From: Adiantum capillus-veneris
Taxonomy: Eukaryota; Streptophyta; Polypodiopsida; Polypodiales; Pteridaceae
Direction: 5' to 3'
DNA length: 64,000 nucleotides
Assembly (NCBI GenBank): GCA_014529385.2
Contig: CM043957.1
Span: forward strand, 71,135,003 to 71,199,002
The notes under the pieces are model-generated. The model did not search any database, was not told where the DNA came from, and saw only the letters and a list, made by a program, of their open reading frames with translations. The translations under genes and the position numbers were made by a program. Positions within the stretch are counted from its first letter, which is position 1, and every line of letters begins with the position of its first letter. Of this stretch, positions 47,601 to 56,911 are shown piece after piece.

Positions 47601-48922
47601 AGGAATTTTTTGATAAGCATGTGCGGACTAAAGAGTTTAAGGTTGGGGACTATGTCCTAGTTTACACTCTGAAACAGCATGCTAAGAAGCTTAAAAAGCG
47701 AGGGATGGGACCTCTGGTGATTAAAGATCTATCACCAAGTGGAGCCGTCAAGCTTGCTACATTAGACGGAGAAGAAATGCCCAATTGGATTAGTGGATGC
47801 AGAGTGAAAAAGTATCTTTTGCCGCTAACCCAAGACATGCTTCTCAAAATACATCAAGAAAAGCTGCGTGTCCAGAAAAAGAAAAAGATTGAGGAGGAAG
47901 CGCAAGCCGAGGCGAAGGAAAGAATGGAGAAAAGAAGACTACTGCGTCAGAAACAGCGCAATGAAGGAGCAATACGAATAAACGCAGTCAGTATAACAGA
48001 AATGGATAATGACAAAGAAGAACCCATCATTGAATGCAAAGTAGGAACCAACCAAATCAAAGCCAGAGCACTATTGGATTCAGGAGCTCAAGCTAACCTA
48101 CTTTCACTCAGTTTGTATAGACAATTGACAAATGACACTAAACTACAAACTGCCAAGCAAGAGTTAAAGAGTTACTCTGAGAATTCAATCAAAACTGTCG
48201 GATGCACAGTTTTACATATACAGATTAACCATTATGTGTATCCTCATATGTTTTACGTGGTTGAAGACCAAGCTACACAACATCCATTATTGCTAGGACA
48301 ACCATGGCAGAAGCAATACAATGCAATGATTGACTGGAGTTCTAAATCAGTGCTTATCAAATACGAAGGTGAAAGTCAATCAGTTAAGTTCACCAAAGGA
48401 TCAGAGCCAACTCCAAAGGAAGAATCCAAGAACAAAGGTAAACAACAACCAGAGAAAAAGAAGAAGCAATGGCAACCAAAAGTTTCTATACAACCGGATT
48501 ACTCTTCGACGAGGAATTCTCAACAGTGGATAAGGAAGACAAGCAATAATATAACAGCTCAACCTTGGGAAAAAACGGAGTCAAAGTTGGTATGGAGACC
48601 AAAAAAGGTTGTGCCAGAGAACACAAAGGTGGAAAGCAGAGTCTTCAATACCAGACAACAGAGTGATTCCAGACAATCAAGGACAGTGAAACAGATCTGG
48701 ATTCCAAAGAAGTTCATGACGGCACAAAGCTATAGCAAGCAAATTTGGATCCCAAAGATTTGTAAACAGGAACTCCCTTCAGTACAATCAACGGAAACTC
48801 CTAGGTATTTCAAGGCGAGGAAATCAACACAAAGAACAAAGCAGGTTTGGGTCGCAAAGAGTTTGTGGCAAGCACAAGCGAAGCGGAAGCAGATTTGGAT
48901 TGTGCAAAAGAACAACAGGTAA
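44570..48922 (+). CDS. Element D Pol (1450 aa): RT, RNase H, doubled zinc module, integrase, second protease
   Basis: ATG at 44570. RT at about 60-300 has VPKKNGKLRVCVNLKKVN, MPFGLTNAP and the catalytic YMDD at 258-261. RNase H starts at about 395 (Asp404, TDHQALLYL). Two consecutive 126-residue modules follow, each with a Trp (546, 672), His-x6-His (611/618, 737/744) and Cys-x2-Cys (649/652, 775/778). Only the second is joined to the integrase core Asp807, Asp869, Glu905 (DX35E). After the integrase comes a retropepsin-like domain (ARALLDSGAQANLL, Asp1170; LLLGQPW). The basic tail has five Trp repeats such as KQIWIPK. The frame is intact. The enzyme set would copy and integrate the element. 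The doubled zinc module and C-terminal protease are unusual. Confidence 0.92.
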   Translation: MDVPSHYRKFTIEDRKVVLTQPIRERKENESYDGPEDAKKVDLAAPGEPPRPVYIATDLSPGEEERLLSLLREYRDVFAWSYKDLKGVDPSICQHTIPLKQDAKPSRQRPYTYNDTFAKRIKEEIDKLMEAEFIYEIEHTDWVSPIVVVPKKNGKLRVCVNLKKVNAATIRDNYPLPITDHVLERVSGKTAYSFLDGFSGYNQLAIALEDQHKTAFATEWGIYAYRVMPFGLTNAPATFQRLMTHAFKEYLRLFLEIYMDDLCVHSLLRDEHLEHLRKVFEKCRTYRICLNPEKCVFMVRQGRILGHIVSQNGISTDLEKIKVIVDMPRPTNAKQVQSFMGHCGYYRRFIYMYAIIGQPLYRLIVNFEWTEECEESFKKLKEALITAPVLKSPDWEKIFHVHIDASAYAIGCILAQPEEGNMDFPICYASRQLNNAEKNYTTTEREGLGMIYAVKKFRHYLLANKFVFFTDHQALLYLVNKPCNTGRIVRWFIILLEFDFTVVVKKGKTHLRADHLSRLTNGEDPIGVDDDMPDAYLFNIEMIPKWSQNVVNLLTYGGEFDRREYNQKHIAIQQSKNLQLVAGRLYQLGNDHVLRLCINPEEYNIYLREAHVQECAFHCSRRNTYRNLLQLGVYWPGMKESVHEYVTVCIVCSSKPPAEYSTLYQIMIAPEWSQYIVEYLTNRTFPEGTSKARQKSVETEARDYALIGDQLYKRGKDNQLRICASESEYVIILEQAHGGVGGGHFSGDKTAKLVLAAGIWWPTLHMDAEEYVKRCDDCQRTKVPLKRDDMPLRPMMGARAFAKWGIDYVGPISPPAYKTHAQYIIVATDYLTKWVEAKATQKADARTTAQFLYEYVFVRYGLPIEIVSDRGTHFINEVIEILLDEFMVIHRKSAPYHPQANGQAEATNKTICTVLTKIVSESRTDWDQKLHSTLWAYRVAYKTSIGTTPYNMVFGLNAILPIEFLISTLRVAKDLEWTGHELSDRIDDLEKLDELRLKAVASIYAQKRRQKEFFDKHVRTKEFKVGDYVLVYTLKQHAKKLKKRGMGPLVIKDLSPSGAVKLATLDGEEMPNWISGCRVKKYLLPLTQDMLLKIHQEKLRVQKKKKIEEEAQAEAKERMEKRRLLRQKQRNEGAIRINAVSITEMDNDKEEPIIECKVGTNQIKARALLDSGAQANLLSLSLYRQLTNDTKLQTAKQELKSYSENSIKTVGCTVLHIQINHYVYPHMFYVVEDQATQHPLLLGQPWQKQYNAMIDWSSKSVLIKYEGESQSVKFTKGSEPTPKEESKNKGKQQPEKKKKQWQPKVSIQPDYSSTRNSQQWIRKTSNNITAQPWEKTESKLVWRPKKVVPENTKVESRVFNTRQQSDSRQSRTVKQIWIPKKFMTAQSYSKQIWIPKICKQELPSVQSTETPRYFKARKSTQRTKQVWVAKSLWQAQAKRKQIWIVQKNNR

Positions 48923-49101
48923 AGAAGAATCCATCTACTGATTCTACTACCGAAGTATCACCAACCCAAAACCCGACCACCAATCCTTCAATCAAACAAA
49001 GAGCAGCTTTATTGGAAAGACTGTTGTATCATCGCTCTGCAATTGCATTGGGAATTTATGACCAAAACAACTACAATGCTTCGCCCACAGACACTTCATA
49101 A
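48847..49101 (+). CDS. Possible shifted extension of Pol (84 aa)
   Basis: This frame overlaps the end of pol and continues 180 bases past its stop with ordinary composition (SIKQRAALLERLLYHRSAIA). It may be the original Pol C terminus in the next frame after a small shift near 48915, or chance. No domain is recognised. Confidence 0.3.
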   Translation: MGRKEFVASTSEAEADLDCAKEQQVKKNPSTDSTTEVSPTQNPTTNPSIKQRAALLERLLYHRSAIALGIYDQNNYNASPTDTS

Positions 49102-49123
49102 TCGTCCGGGAGGACTCAGACTA

Positions 49124-49136
49124 GGAGGGGGGGAGG
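49124..49136 (+). promoter_or_regulatory. Internal polypurine tract after pol
   Basis: GGAGGGGGGGAGG. Twelve of these bases are identical to the tract at 55217-55228 directly before the 3' LTR. It could prime a second plus strand, as the central tract does in some retroviruses, or mark where an ancestral 3' LTR once joined. Confidence 0.6.
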
Positions 49137-50369
49137 TATACAGGCATACAGGAGTTACAAAGCAGCTACAAGCGCCAAAAACAAAGAAAAACAAAAATTA
49201 TATTACAAGGGCAGTGTCTTACATGATTTTGCAATTTTTATGTTTGATTGCGGATATTGATAATATTTATGCCCTTATATACCTTGTTTTGCAACAAGAA
49301 GAGATCAAATGATGAATTTGGGTCTCTAGACGTGTAAATATCACTAAATAAGAGTGTTTTTGGAGCTAAAAAGTGGTAATCCAAGTCCAGAAATCACAAA
49401 TAAGTGTATATTCATATACACAGGGTTACCAGCTATTTATTGTGTATGTTTGGAATTTTTTGGCTTCAATTTGCTATTTTCCTTTTTTTTAATGATTTTC
49501 TTAATAAAAGTAAAATAAAAATAAAAAAGCAAGTGAAATGAGATCGGAAAAAAGAAAAGAATAGACGGTGATGGTCCTAATGACAAGGGCAACCCATGGT
49601 AAAAATTGGGTACAATTCTGAAAAAGTTGCGGAAAGCCCGAAATGACAGAATTTTGGCAAAGTGGACAGATTTCTCAGAAACAGGTCAAACGGAGTCCAA
49701 ATTGAGAAATTTCAAATCCTAAAGTGCATTTCACGACGAGATAGGAGCACATGTCAAATTTGGTAACAAGTGATCCGGGAAGTCCGAAGTTAAGTATTTT
49801 TCACTTCACTTTCAAGCTCATTTCCACTATTACCTTCTTGGAGAGAGCAAAGAGCACACAGGAGCATCCGACCTTCTACCGCCTTCTACGACTGCTACGA
49901 GAGCTCAGAGGACACCAGACATGAGAGGTAGACTCGTTGCCAAAATCTTTTGATGCTTATCGTTAACTTTTGTCGCGAAAACTGACCAAGAAACAAGAGC
50001 AGACGGGGAATGGGGAGGAACGCTAGGTAGGGGCACAACCGCCTAACCAAACCTTGCAAGAACTTAGAGGTGGGTTACCCTAACATAGAAGATGGGTTTC
50101 TAACACTCAAAGCTCGAGAAAGAACGACTTGAAAAACCCTAGGTCAACAGAGCCTGCAAGAGGCAAACAGAAAAAAAGTTGTCGAAACGACACAAAACTT
50201 CTCAGGAAGCTTAACAACATCGAGGGCAATGCAACCATGGAGTATCTCCGGGTTTGGATCACCAAAAGTAGGTCGGAACAACCGATTCGGCGGCGGACAC
50301 ACAAAGCGTCATTTTAGCATAACGGCTAAAATTGACGACCAAATGACATGAAACTTCACAAGCAGCTTC

Positions 50370-50392
50370 AAATATACATGGATGACTTATGT
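50370..50392 (+). repeat. 23-bp exact copy of the RT YMDD coding sequence
   Basis: AAATATACATGGATGACTTA plus TGT is identical to 45336-45358 in pol, where it encodes the catalytic IYMDDLC. Sequence on either side differs. It lies in a short open frame (50348-50632) without other RT features. Confidence 0.85.
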
Positions 50393-50728
50393 TTGCAAGC
50401 AAAACCCAAAAGAAAGCTGATTCACTTACCGATGGTGAAAAAGACGCTTTCGGGCAACCAAATGGAGAAAGATGGAGAACGGGGAGCCGAAGTCAAGTTC
50501 AACCAAATAGGTGGCTTCACAACATATCCAATGAGCTGGAAATGCAACTCTCGAGAAGAAAAGTTGAAGAAATTCAACTCCAAGGCAAAAAGACGACTTC
50601 GGAGACTGAAATGCCTAAAGGGGGCTTTTTAGCTAAACTAATGACTTTTTAAGTTGAAAACTAGTTAGCAAGGCTTAGGGCACCAGCACAAAGCATTCTT
50701 TGCACAAAAAGACCAACATTTCAAGAAA

Positions 50729-51737
50729 AGACATCATACGCGTATGATGTCTCACAGCATGATTTTCACATCCATTTCAACATTTGAGTGCATAGCCTCA
50801 TTCCACATGTTAATCACATCCTATGAACCAAGTATCATGAGAATGGGAGTACAAAACCCAAGGAAAACCAAAAAGACGCAAAGTAGGCCATAAAATTGAT
50901 TTTTGGTCCTAATTTTGTCAAAATAACTCCAAACTCATTGAAACTTTGTAGGATTGTTGATTAACACATCTACAAGCTATCTGGAACCAAAAAGCACCAT
51001 TTTGACACAAAAGACATCATACGCGTATGATGTCTATTTGCACTTACAGAGCCAAAATTGCTCATTTGTCATCATACATCCATTATATATATCTAATACA
51101 TGCTACATATGAAGTTTGGAACCATTTGGTCAAGTGGATCACCCCATTAGCCCAATTGAGGGAAAATCCTTCATCCAAAGCCTATTTTAGCCCAAATTCA
51201 ACATACTCAAGTCCAAACCAAGATTTGAGTAGGGACAGTCCTTCACTAGTACATGGGGAGTCCACAGAACCAATCCCATGAAAAATTGATGAAAAAGACA
51301 TCATACGCGTATGATGTCTCCAGAGCCATTTTTAGCCCAAAATCTATCCAAAATTCATAAATCCACTGAATAAGCCTATCTAAAGCCATATCCAAGCTTA
51401 TAGAGAAATTTGGTCCAAAAATACACTAAAAGACATCATACGCGTATGATGTCTCACTATGTGATTTTGGCACCTCAGGGCTTCAACCACCAAACAGAAG
51501 TGATCTACATGCCATTTGAAGGTGAACCACCAAGTTTTATCCAATTTGGATCATAAAATCCATTTCCCTTTCAAAATTTTGCCAAGAGCCTGAACTGGAC
51601 TAAACTGGCCAAAACTTGACCAAATGGGATCCAAACTCAAATCCAAGCATATGATACTCATGTATACACTATCAGCTACAAGCACAACCAATATGAAGTC
51701 ATTTTGACACAAAAGACATCATACGCGTATGATGTCT
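50729..51737. repeat. Palindrome array 2: five perfect copies before accessory ORF
   Basis: The same 24-bp palindrome (half-site AGACATCATACG) is at 50729-50752, 51012-51035, 51296-51319, 51431-51454 and 51714-51737, all perfect. Starts are 283, 284, 135 and 283 bp apart, the same two spacings as in array 1. Intervening sequence is only weakly similar from unit to unit. The last copy lies about 170 bp before the ATG of the accessory ORF, as the last copy of array 1 lies about 170 bp before gag. Confidence 0.95.
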
Positions 51738-51903
51738 CCAGCATGATTTTGAGCCCAGTTTGCATATTTTTTCACCTACCCTGCATCCTTAGGCCCTGAA
51801 TAGCTCATGTTTCAATTTTCAAGTCATTTGAATAGTTAAAAGCTTCATTTCGGCTTTCAGTACTAAAAAGACGCTAACTTCTGAAATTGGAGTTACAGGA
51901 TCC

Positions 51904-54900
51904 ATGGATTCCGCCAAGTTATCGGCAACGAAGAGAAAAAGACCGACAATCAAAGATGCTCTTGCAGAAGCAGAACCCTTTGACATTCCAGCAGAAACCC
52001 TCAAGCCAACCAAAACTTGGGTGGAGGAAGCAGTACTGGAACAAGAGGGAATAAAGATCTACCAGGGGACTTTCAGAGATCCTCAAGGGCAAGCGGTGGA
52101 TATACCGATGATCCCACAAGAATTGGTGGATTATAGCAGGTCAGAGAACATCAGCAGGTACCTAGAAAGGGCAGACTTGCACAGTTTCTTCACCTCGAGA
52201 CCATCAGGTGTGGATACAAGAAGAGTGTACGAGTTGGCAACATCCATTTAGAAGGATGGGAAAGCCACATTGACAGCAATAGATGGAGAGAAAGTAGAGG
52301 TACAGATCACTCCACAGCTCATTGCAGATGCATTGAAGCTGAACAACAAAGGGAGCTCTGTGAGGGAAAGAAGGGAGGCTATAGAGGTTTATGGGTCCAA
52401 GAAACAGAATGCAACTTATGGAGATATGGCAGACCAAAGAGCGGCAACCCTTTGCCGACTGTACAACCAATTTCTCCATATTTGCAGTAAAAGACCGCAA
52501 AAGTATACGACACCGCCCCATGCCATTGCAACTACCATCACATGGGCATTGAAGAGCAATATGCCAAAAGAGGTGAATTACGCTCAACACATCCACGAGC
52601 AAGTAATTGCCATGCACAACGAGAAGCCAAAGTATATAGGAGGAGCTGAAGTTCTGACAAGAATAGCTTATGAAGCTATTGGAGCTAGAGATCAATGGCC
52701 AAATGTTCCCTCCCAGAATGAATGGCTTAGAGAAGCCGATGAGGAGGAAGAACAGCGTGAAGTATCCAAGAGGGCGTCCACAAGAGCACGCAAGAAACTA
52801 GAAATAGTTTCAGAACCTGAAGAGAATGTGGATGAGCCGATTATGAAGAAAGCAAAGAAGAAGGTTGCTCCCAAGCAAACCAAAAGTCAGAAAGCGGCAA
52901 GAATGGAAAGACTGGTGGAGCAGTTTAGAGCGGAAAGAGCTCTAAAGGGGGACTTTGAAGAAAAGTGGGTGCCAGACCCCTCTAAAGTCGGAACTAGCTC
53001 AGCCAGGCCACATGTTGATCAATATGATCAATATATTAGAGCTTATGAGGAGTCAGAGGAAATACTGGAGCAGCAACCTGTCGAGCCATACACTGAAGAG
53101 GAAGTACAGCTTTTAAAAGCTGAGCTGCAAAAGGACGACAAGGGGAAGAAGAAAGTAGATGAGTCTACTGAACCTCAAGAGAAAGACGGGCAAGCAAACA
53201 AAGGGAAAGCCAAGATGACTGAGGACAATCAGCCCTCCTTTACTGATGTACCCAGCCCGAAGAAGACGGAAATCATTGTGGAAGAGACCACAGTAGAGAT
53301 GGACACGGCTGGTATGGAAAAGCCGGAGGCCGGGACCAAGGAAAAGGAGATAGATCCAATTCAGCAAAAGAAAAACGATTATGAGAATCTGGTAGCGATA
53401 GGGTACACTGAAGAAGAGGCCCTTGAGGCGGTTTATGGGATCACCCTACAAAAACAAGATGATCGGAGAGGGACAGAGGAAAATACAAAGACTACAAAAG
53501 AAAGTGATGAAAAACTGGAAGAGCAGAACGTACTAGAAGAGCCGAAGCCAGTGGAGGTGGTGGCCAAAAAAGCTTTAGAGTTGACAGATGAAGATGAAAA
53601 AGACATGCACATGGTGCATGAACTGCTCAACAAGATCAAAGAAAGATCCAAGGCAAAGGAAGCGGAGATTGAGATAGCCAAACAAAGGGATGCCGAGTTG
53701 TAGAGGAAATTAGAGGATGCTATGACTGAATCTGAAAGTCATAAAGCATCACTCTACGATGCGGAAAACGAGAGAGACGGCTTGATACTCCAGCTAGCTG
53801 AGGCCTCAAGAGAAGTAACAAGTGCACATGAAGCAAGGGAGCGGATGGAAGACGACTTGGAGGCGGCTAAAGATGAGCTCATTGAGCTAAGGGAAAGAGT
53901 CGAGCTCCAAGAAAGAACAATCACTAGACTCAAGACTACCCCTAGAGCTAGCAGAGCAGGAACCGAACAAGAGGGAGCTCTTGTACCAGCTCTGGAAGAC
54001 CAGGTCCGAAGCTTACAAAGAGAGCTAAGATTAGAGCAAGTGCAAAGGTTGCACATTGCGGAGGGATCATTGGCAGCAGAGGAGAGGCTCACTTTAGAAA
54101 ATCAAACACTAAGAACAGAGAATGAGACCCTCCGCAAACAGCTCCAAGATCTACAAGAGCAACAAAGAAGAGAGACAAAGACACCACAAGAAGAATCAGG
54201 TGGAGCAGCCATAGAACTACCAGAAACTGGAGAGGCAACCACAATTGAAGATCCATCCCCAGTTCACGAGGTGACCTCAACTTCAGGAATCTCTGAAGAA
54301 GAAGAACAAAGGCTCCATGACCAAATAGAAAAGTCAGCAGAGGAGAGTGCCAAGGCGGAAATGGAATGGGAGAGGAGACTCCTAATCTCCATTAAACTTC
54401 AGGGATTAGACACAAAAGTGCTCCATGAAGAGTGGATGCAACCCAGCCTGCCTTTCCCTTTGATGAAGTTTGAAGTGATAAAAACGAAAAAGAGAATAGA
54501 GGAGGAGCAGTATGTCGCTCTTTACGAAGGCGACATCACAAAAGAGGAACAATCAAAGAAGATTGTAGATTCGCAGCCTAGATGGAGGAAAGGTTGGCTG
54601 AACAAATACCCAGCCTATCTCATCTACTTGGTGGAGGCACCAAAGGAGATTCAGGAGAATGCAACCTTCTGCCCGGTGCCAAGAGTCAGAAGCTGGAAAG
54701 AGCATGGCAGGATTGTAGAAAAGAAGCCAAATTGGCTTAATTACCCCAGGATGCCAGGACCAAAGGCAGGAGAGAGAATAGGTAAAGCCTACATGGTGAA
54801 AACCCTAACGGGCACCATCAAGCTCTTTACTGGCTCTCCTGACCTTTCATGTCAGATGCTCAAGAAAATTTGCAGGACTCTCTTAGCTTGCATTGAAGTG

Positions 54901-55179
54901 TTCGCGCCAGATAAAGCCACGACCTCGAGTCTACTATCGACGACCGACACAGTGACTGATATGATGTATGATCTTTCATTGCAGCCTTCTCCAAAAGTGT
55001 TGCACCTCCTATACCAGAGGATTATGTTTTTGCCTAGCTTCCACATGCAAACATTTGAAGAAGCTTTCTACACCGGCTTTTTCACCCACGAAAGAAAAAT
55101 ATTCGGCCCAACCTTGACCATCGGCAACCTGCGATACAAATCACATTTGCAGATGCTCAAGACGACAGGACTTTATTGA
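51904..55179 (+). pseudogene. Element D accessory ORF (1091 codons, two in-frame TAG)
   Basis: One frame from ATG 51904 to TGA 55177, cut only by TAG at codons 116 and 600 (52249, 53701). Codons 1-260: globular, with RPSGVDTRRVYELATSI, VQITPQLIADALKLNN and THRP-free helices like AATLCRLYNQFLHICSK. This resembles the putative plant transposon-protein domains found in some retroelements. Codons about 280-790: very charged, long coiled coil (TEEEVQLLKAELQKDDKGKK, RSLQRELRLEQVQRLHIAE). Codons about 800-1091: conserved globular end (HLLYQRIMFLPSFHMQ, EEAFYTGFFTHERKIFGP), also kept in the minus-strand relative at 14621-14875. No transmembrane segment or signal peptide is visible, so it does not look like an envelope protein. 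Function unknown. It may be expressed by readthrough or already be dead. Confidence 0.75.
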
Positions 55180-55216
55180 CCAAGCATAAAGGTCATGTCA
55201 GGGACGACATGAACGC

Positions 55217-55228
55217 GGAGGGGGGGAG
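55217..55228 (+). promoter_or_regulatory. Polypurine tract of element D
   Basis: GGAGGGGGGGAG directly before the TG of the 3' LTR. It primes plus-strand synthesis in this class of element. Confidence 0.92.
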
Positions 55229-56174
55229 TGTTGAGCCAGCAGAGGATCACACCCACATTTTTGCTCACACTCATCATTTTTGTAACCATTGATTGTAATA
55301 AATGTCTTTCCGACATTGATTTTGAATTGAGCCATTCATTAAGTAACGGGACTCAATTGAGTTTCCAGCTTGTAATCCCGAAGTAATTTCACTTGCTGAT
55401 GTAATTAGTTAGAGATGTTCTCACCTCCAAGGCTGAGGTATATAAGCCAAAGTTTTGTAACCTAAGGGGATTCAGATTATTAATCAAAGTGAGTTTTTGA
55501 GCGCCGTGACTGTGTCTGAGAGAGAGTGAGAGAGAGAGAGAGAGAGAGTCTTATCTACTTGCTACGCGAGCTACGGAGCCGCCATTGGAGAAGCGACACC
55601 GCCATTGTGTTAGCAACGGCGAGAGCTACGCACTGATACCAAGAGTGCGCGCTATCGGCTTCTATGTGTGGTAAGTTCCTACGAGCTTCGGTGTGAGTTT
55701 TCTTCCAACTCGTGTGTCGGAATAGAGCGTGCAGCATATCTATAGAACCACAACGAGTAGAGCTACACATTAGTACCATCGGGGTCAAGTTTCGGTCACC
55801 TGTATTTTTCGGTCTGTCTTCATACGCGTTTACCGCACGGAGTGGTTATAGGTTGATTTTGCAGTTCAAGTCTTAAGGGTGTTGTTCTTACCTAGTGTAT
55901 AGACTTCCCCTTGAGTTTGAGATCGATTCAATGATTCTAGATCCTGTTTCGTATAGCATTCGTTCGTAGTACGGATTTCAGTCACTTGCGTATTTTAGAA
56001 CTTAGATTTGATTTCCTTAGTAGTGATTGTCATTAGAAGGTCGAGTAGGTGATTTGACACCCACCTAGTTGTTTCCATGCACCTGCGGGTCAAGCTTCGT
56101 CCTCGTCTGACAAATTCTATTGTTGGTTGAGTTCTCGCTATTTAGCTTCCGCTAGCGGCGTAACCGCCTTAACA
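55229..56174 (+). repeat. Element D 3' LTR
   Basis: 946 bp, same ends as the 5' LTR, followed by GTACC at 56175-56179. Differences seen from the 5' LTR: T for C near 55813, A for G near 56091, C for A near 56111, and a 6-bp shorter GA tract. Confidence 0.97.
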
Positions 56175-56828
56175 GTACCACATTCTTCAGCAGTTGGCAG
56201 TTTGATGTACGCTATGGTAGCCACAAGACCAGACATTGCACATGCAGTGGGAGTGGTTAGTAGGTACATGGAAAACCCTGGCAAGAAGCATTGGGAAGCA
56301 GTGAAGAAAATCCTCAGATATTTGAAAGGTACAGCTAGCAAGTGTTTACGCTTCGGAAACAGTGATGCATCTATTGTAGGTTACACGGATGCAAATTATG
56401 CGGGTTGCATGGATCGTAGAAGATCCACATCTGGCTATGTGTTCACGTTTGTTGGAGCAGCTATCTCTTGGAGATCGTGTCTCCAAGATTGCATGTCTTC
56501 ATCTACCACTAAGGCAGAATATGTTGCTGCGTCTGACGCCAGCAAGGAAGCCATATGGTTGGCTCGTCTAGTGGGAGATTTGGGCATTCACGAGGTTCCA
56601 GTACTACATTGTGATGGTCAGAGTGCCATTGCTTTGGCAAAGAATCCAGTGTTTCACTCAAAGTCGAAACACATAGAGGTCAGATACCATGTCATACGAG
56701 ATGCATTGGCTGGCAAGCGTATCGAGCTTGTCAAGGTTCACAATGATGACAACCCCGCAGATGCTCTCACAAAGAGCCTAGCCTCGGAGCGATTTACACA
56801 TTGTATAGAACTTATGGGTGTAGGATGA
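56175..56828 (+). pseudogene. Element C RT end and RNase H
   Basis: Continues the frame broken at 37116 (HSSAVGSLMYAMVATRPDIA). RNase H follows with GYTDANYAGC, SSTTKAEYVAAS and HCDGQSAIALAKNP, and ends with TGA at 56826-56828. This part is uninterrupted. The ORF that seems to start in element D's LTR at 56127 is an artefact of the insertion. Confidence 0.92.
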
Positions 56829-56911
56829 AGCCTCGGAAATGCTTCATCAATTTTGTATAGACTAACTATACTAATGCCACTATTGGCCACCATGACCTTC
56901 AAGTGGGAGGT
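56829..56911 (+). other. Element C 3' UTR and polypurine tract
   Basis: Ends CAAGTGGGAGGT immediately before the 3' LTR, a typical copia polypurine tract. Confidence 0.85.

Larger units (their letters stand above)
49137..51903 (+). other. Element D 2.8-kb non-coding region between pol and accessory ORF
   Basis: No supported gene. It contains the second palindrome array (50729-51737) and a 23-base copy of the RT active-site codons (50370-50392). Loosely repeated phrases such as TTTGGATCA and CAAACTCAAATCC recur here and in the gag leader, so the two untranslated regions appear related. Confidence 0.7.
37117..56174 (+). mobile_element. Element D: 19-kb giant Ty3/gypsy retrotransposon with accessory ORF
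   Basis: LTRs of 952 and 946 bp (37117-38068, 55229-56174) differ by about three substitutions and a 6-bp GA-length change. The target duplication GTACC is exact at 37112-37116 and 56175-56179. The primer site matches tRNA-Asp, as in Athila-type elements. Order: leader with palindromes, gag-protease, small ORF, pol (RT, RNase H, duplicated integrase zinc module, integrase, second retropepsin), internal polypurine tract, non-coding region with more palindromes, accessory ORF, polypurine tract, LTR. Gag and pol frames are intact. The accessory ORF has two amber codons. It is recent and possibly still mobile, at least with help. Clade beyond Athila/Tat-like is not settled. Confidence 0.95.

Noticed and set aside
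38607-51737. Evenly spaced palindromes as a CRISPR array
   Set aside because: Spacings are about 284 and 130 bp, the DNA is plant nuclear, and the copies lie inside one retrotransposon.
51904-55179. Accessory ORF as an envelope gene
   Set aside because: No signal peptide or transmembrane segment is visible and most of it is a charged coiled coil.
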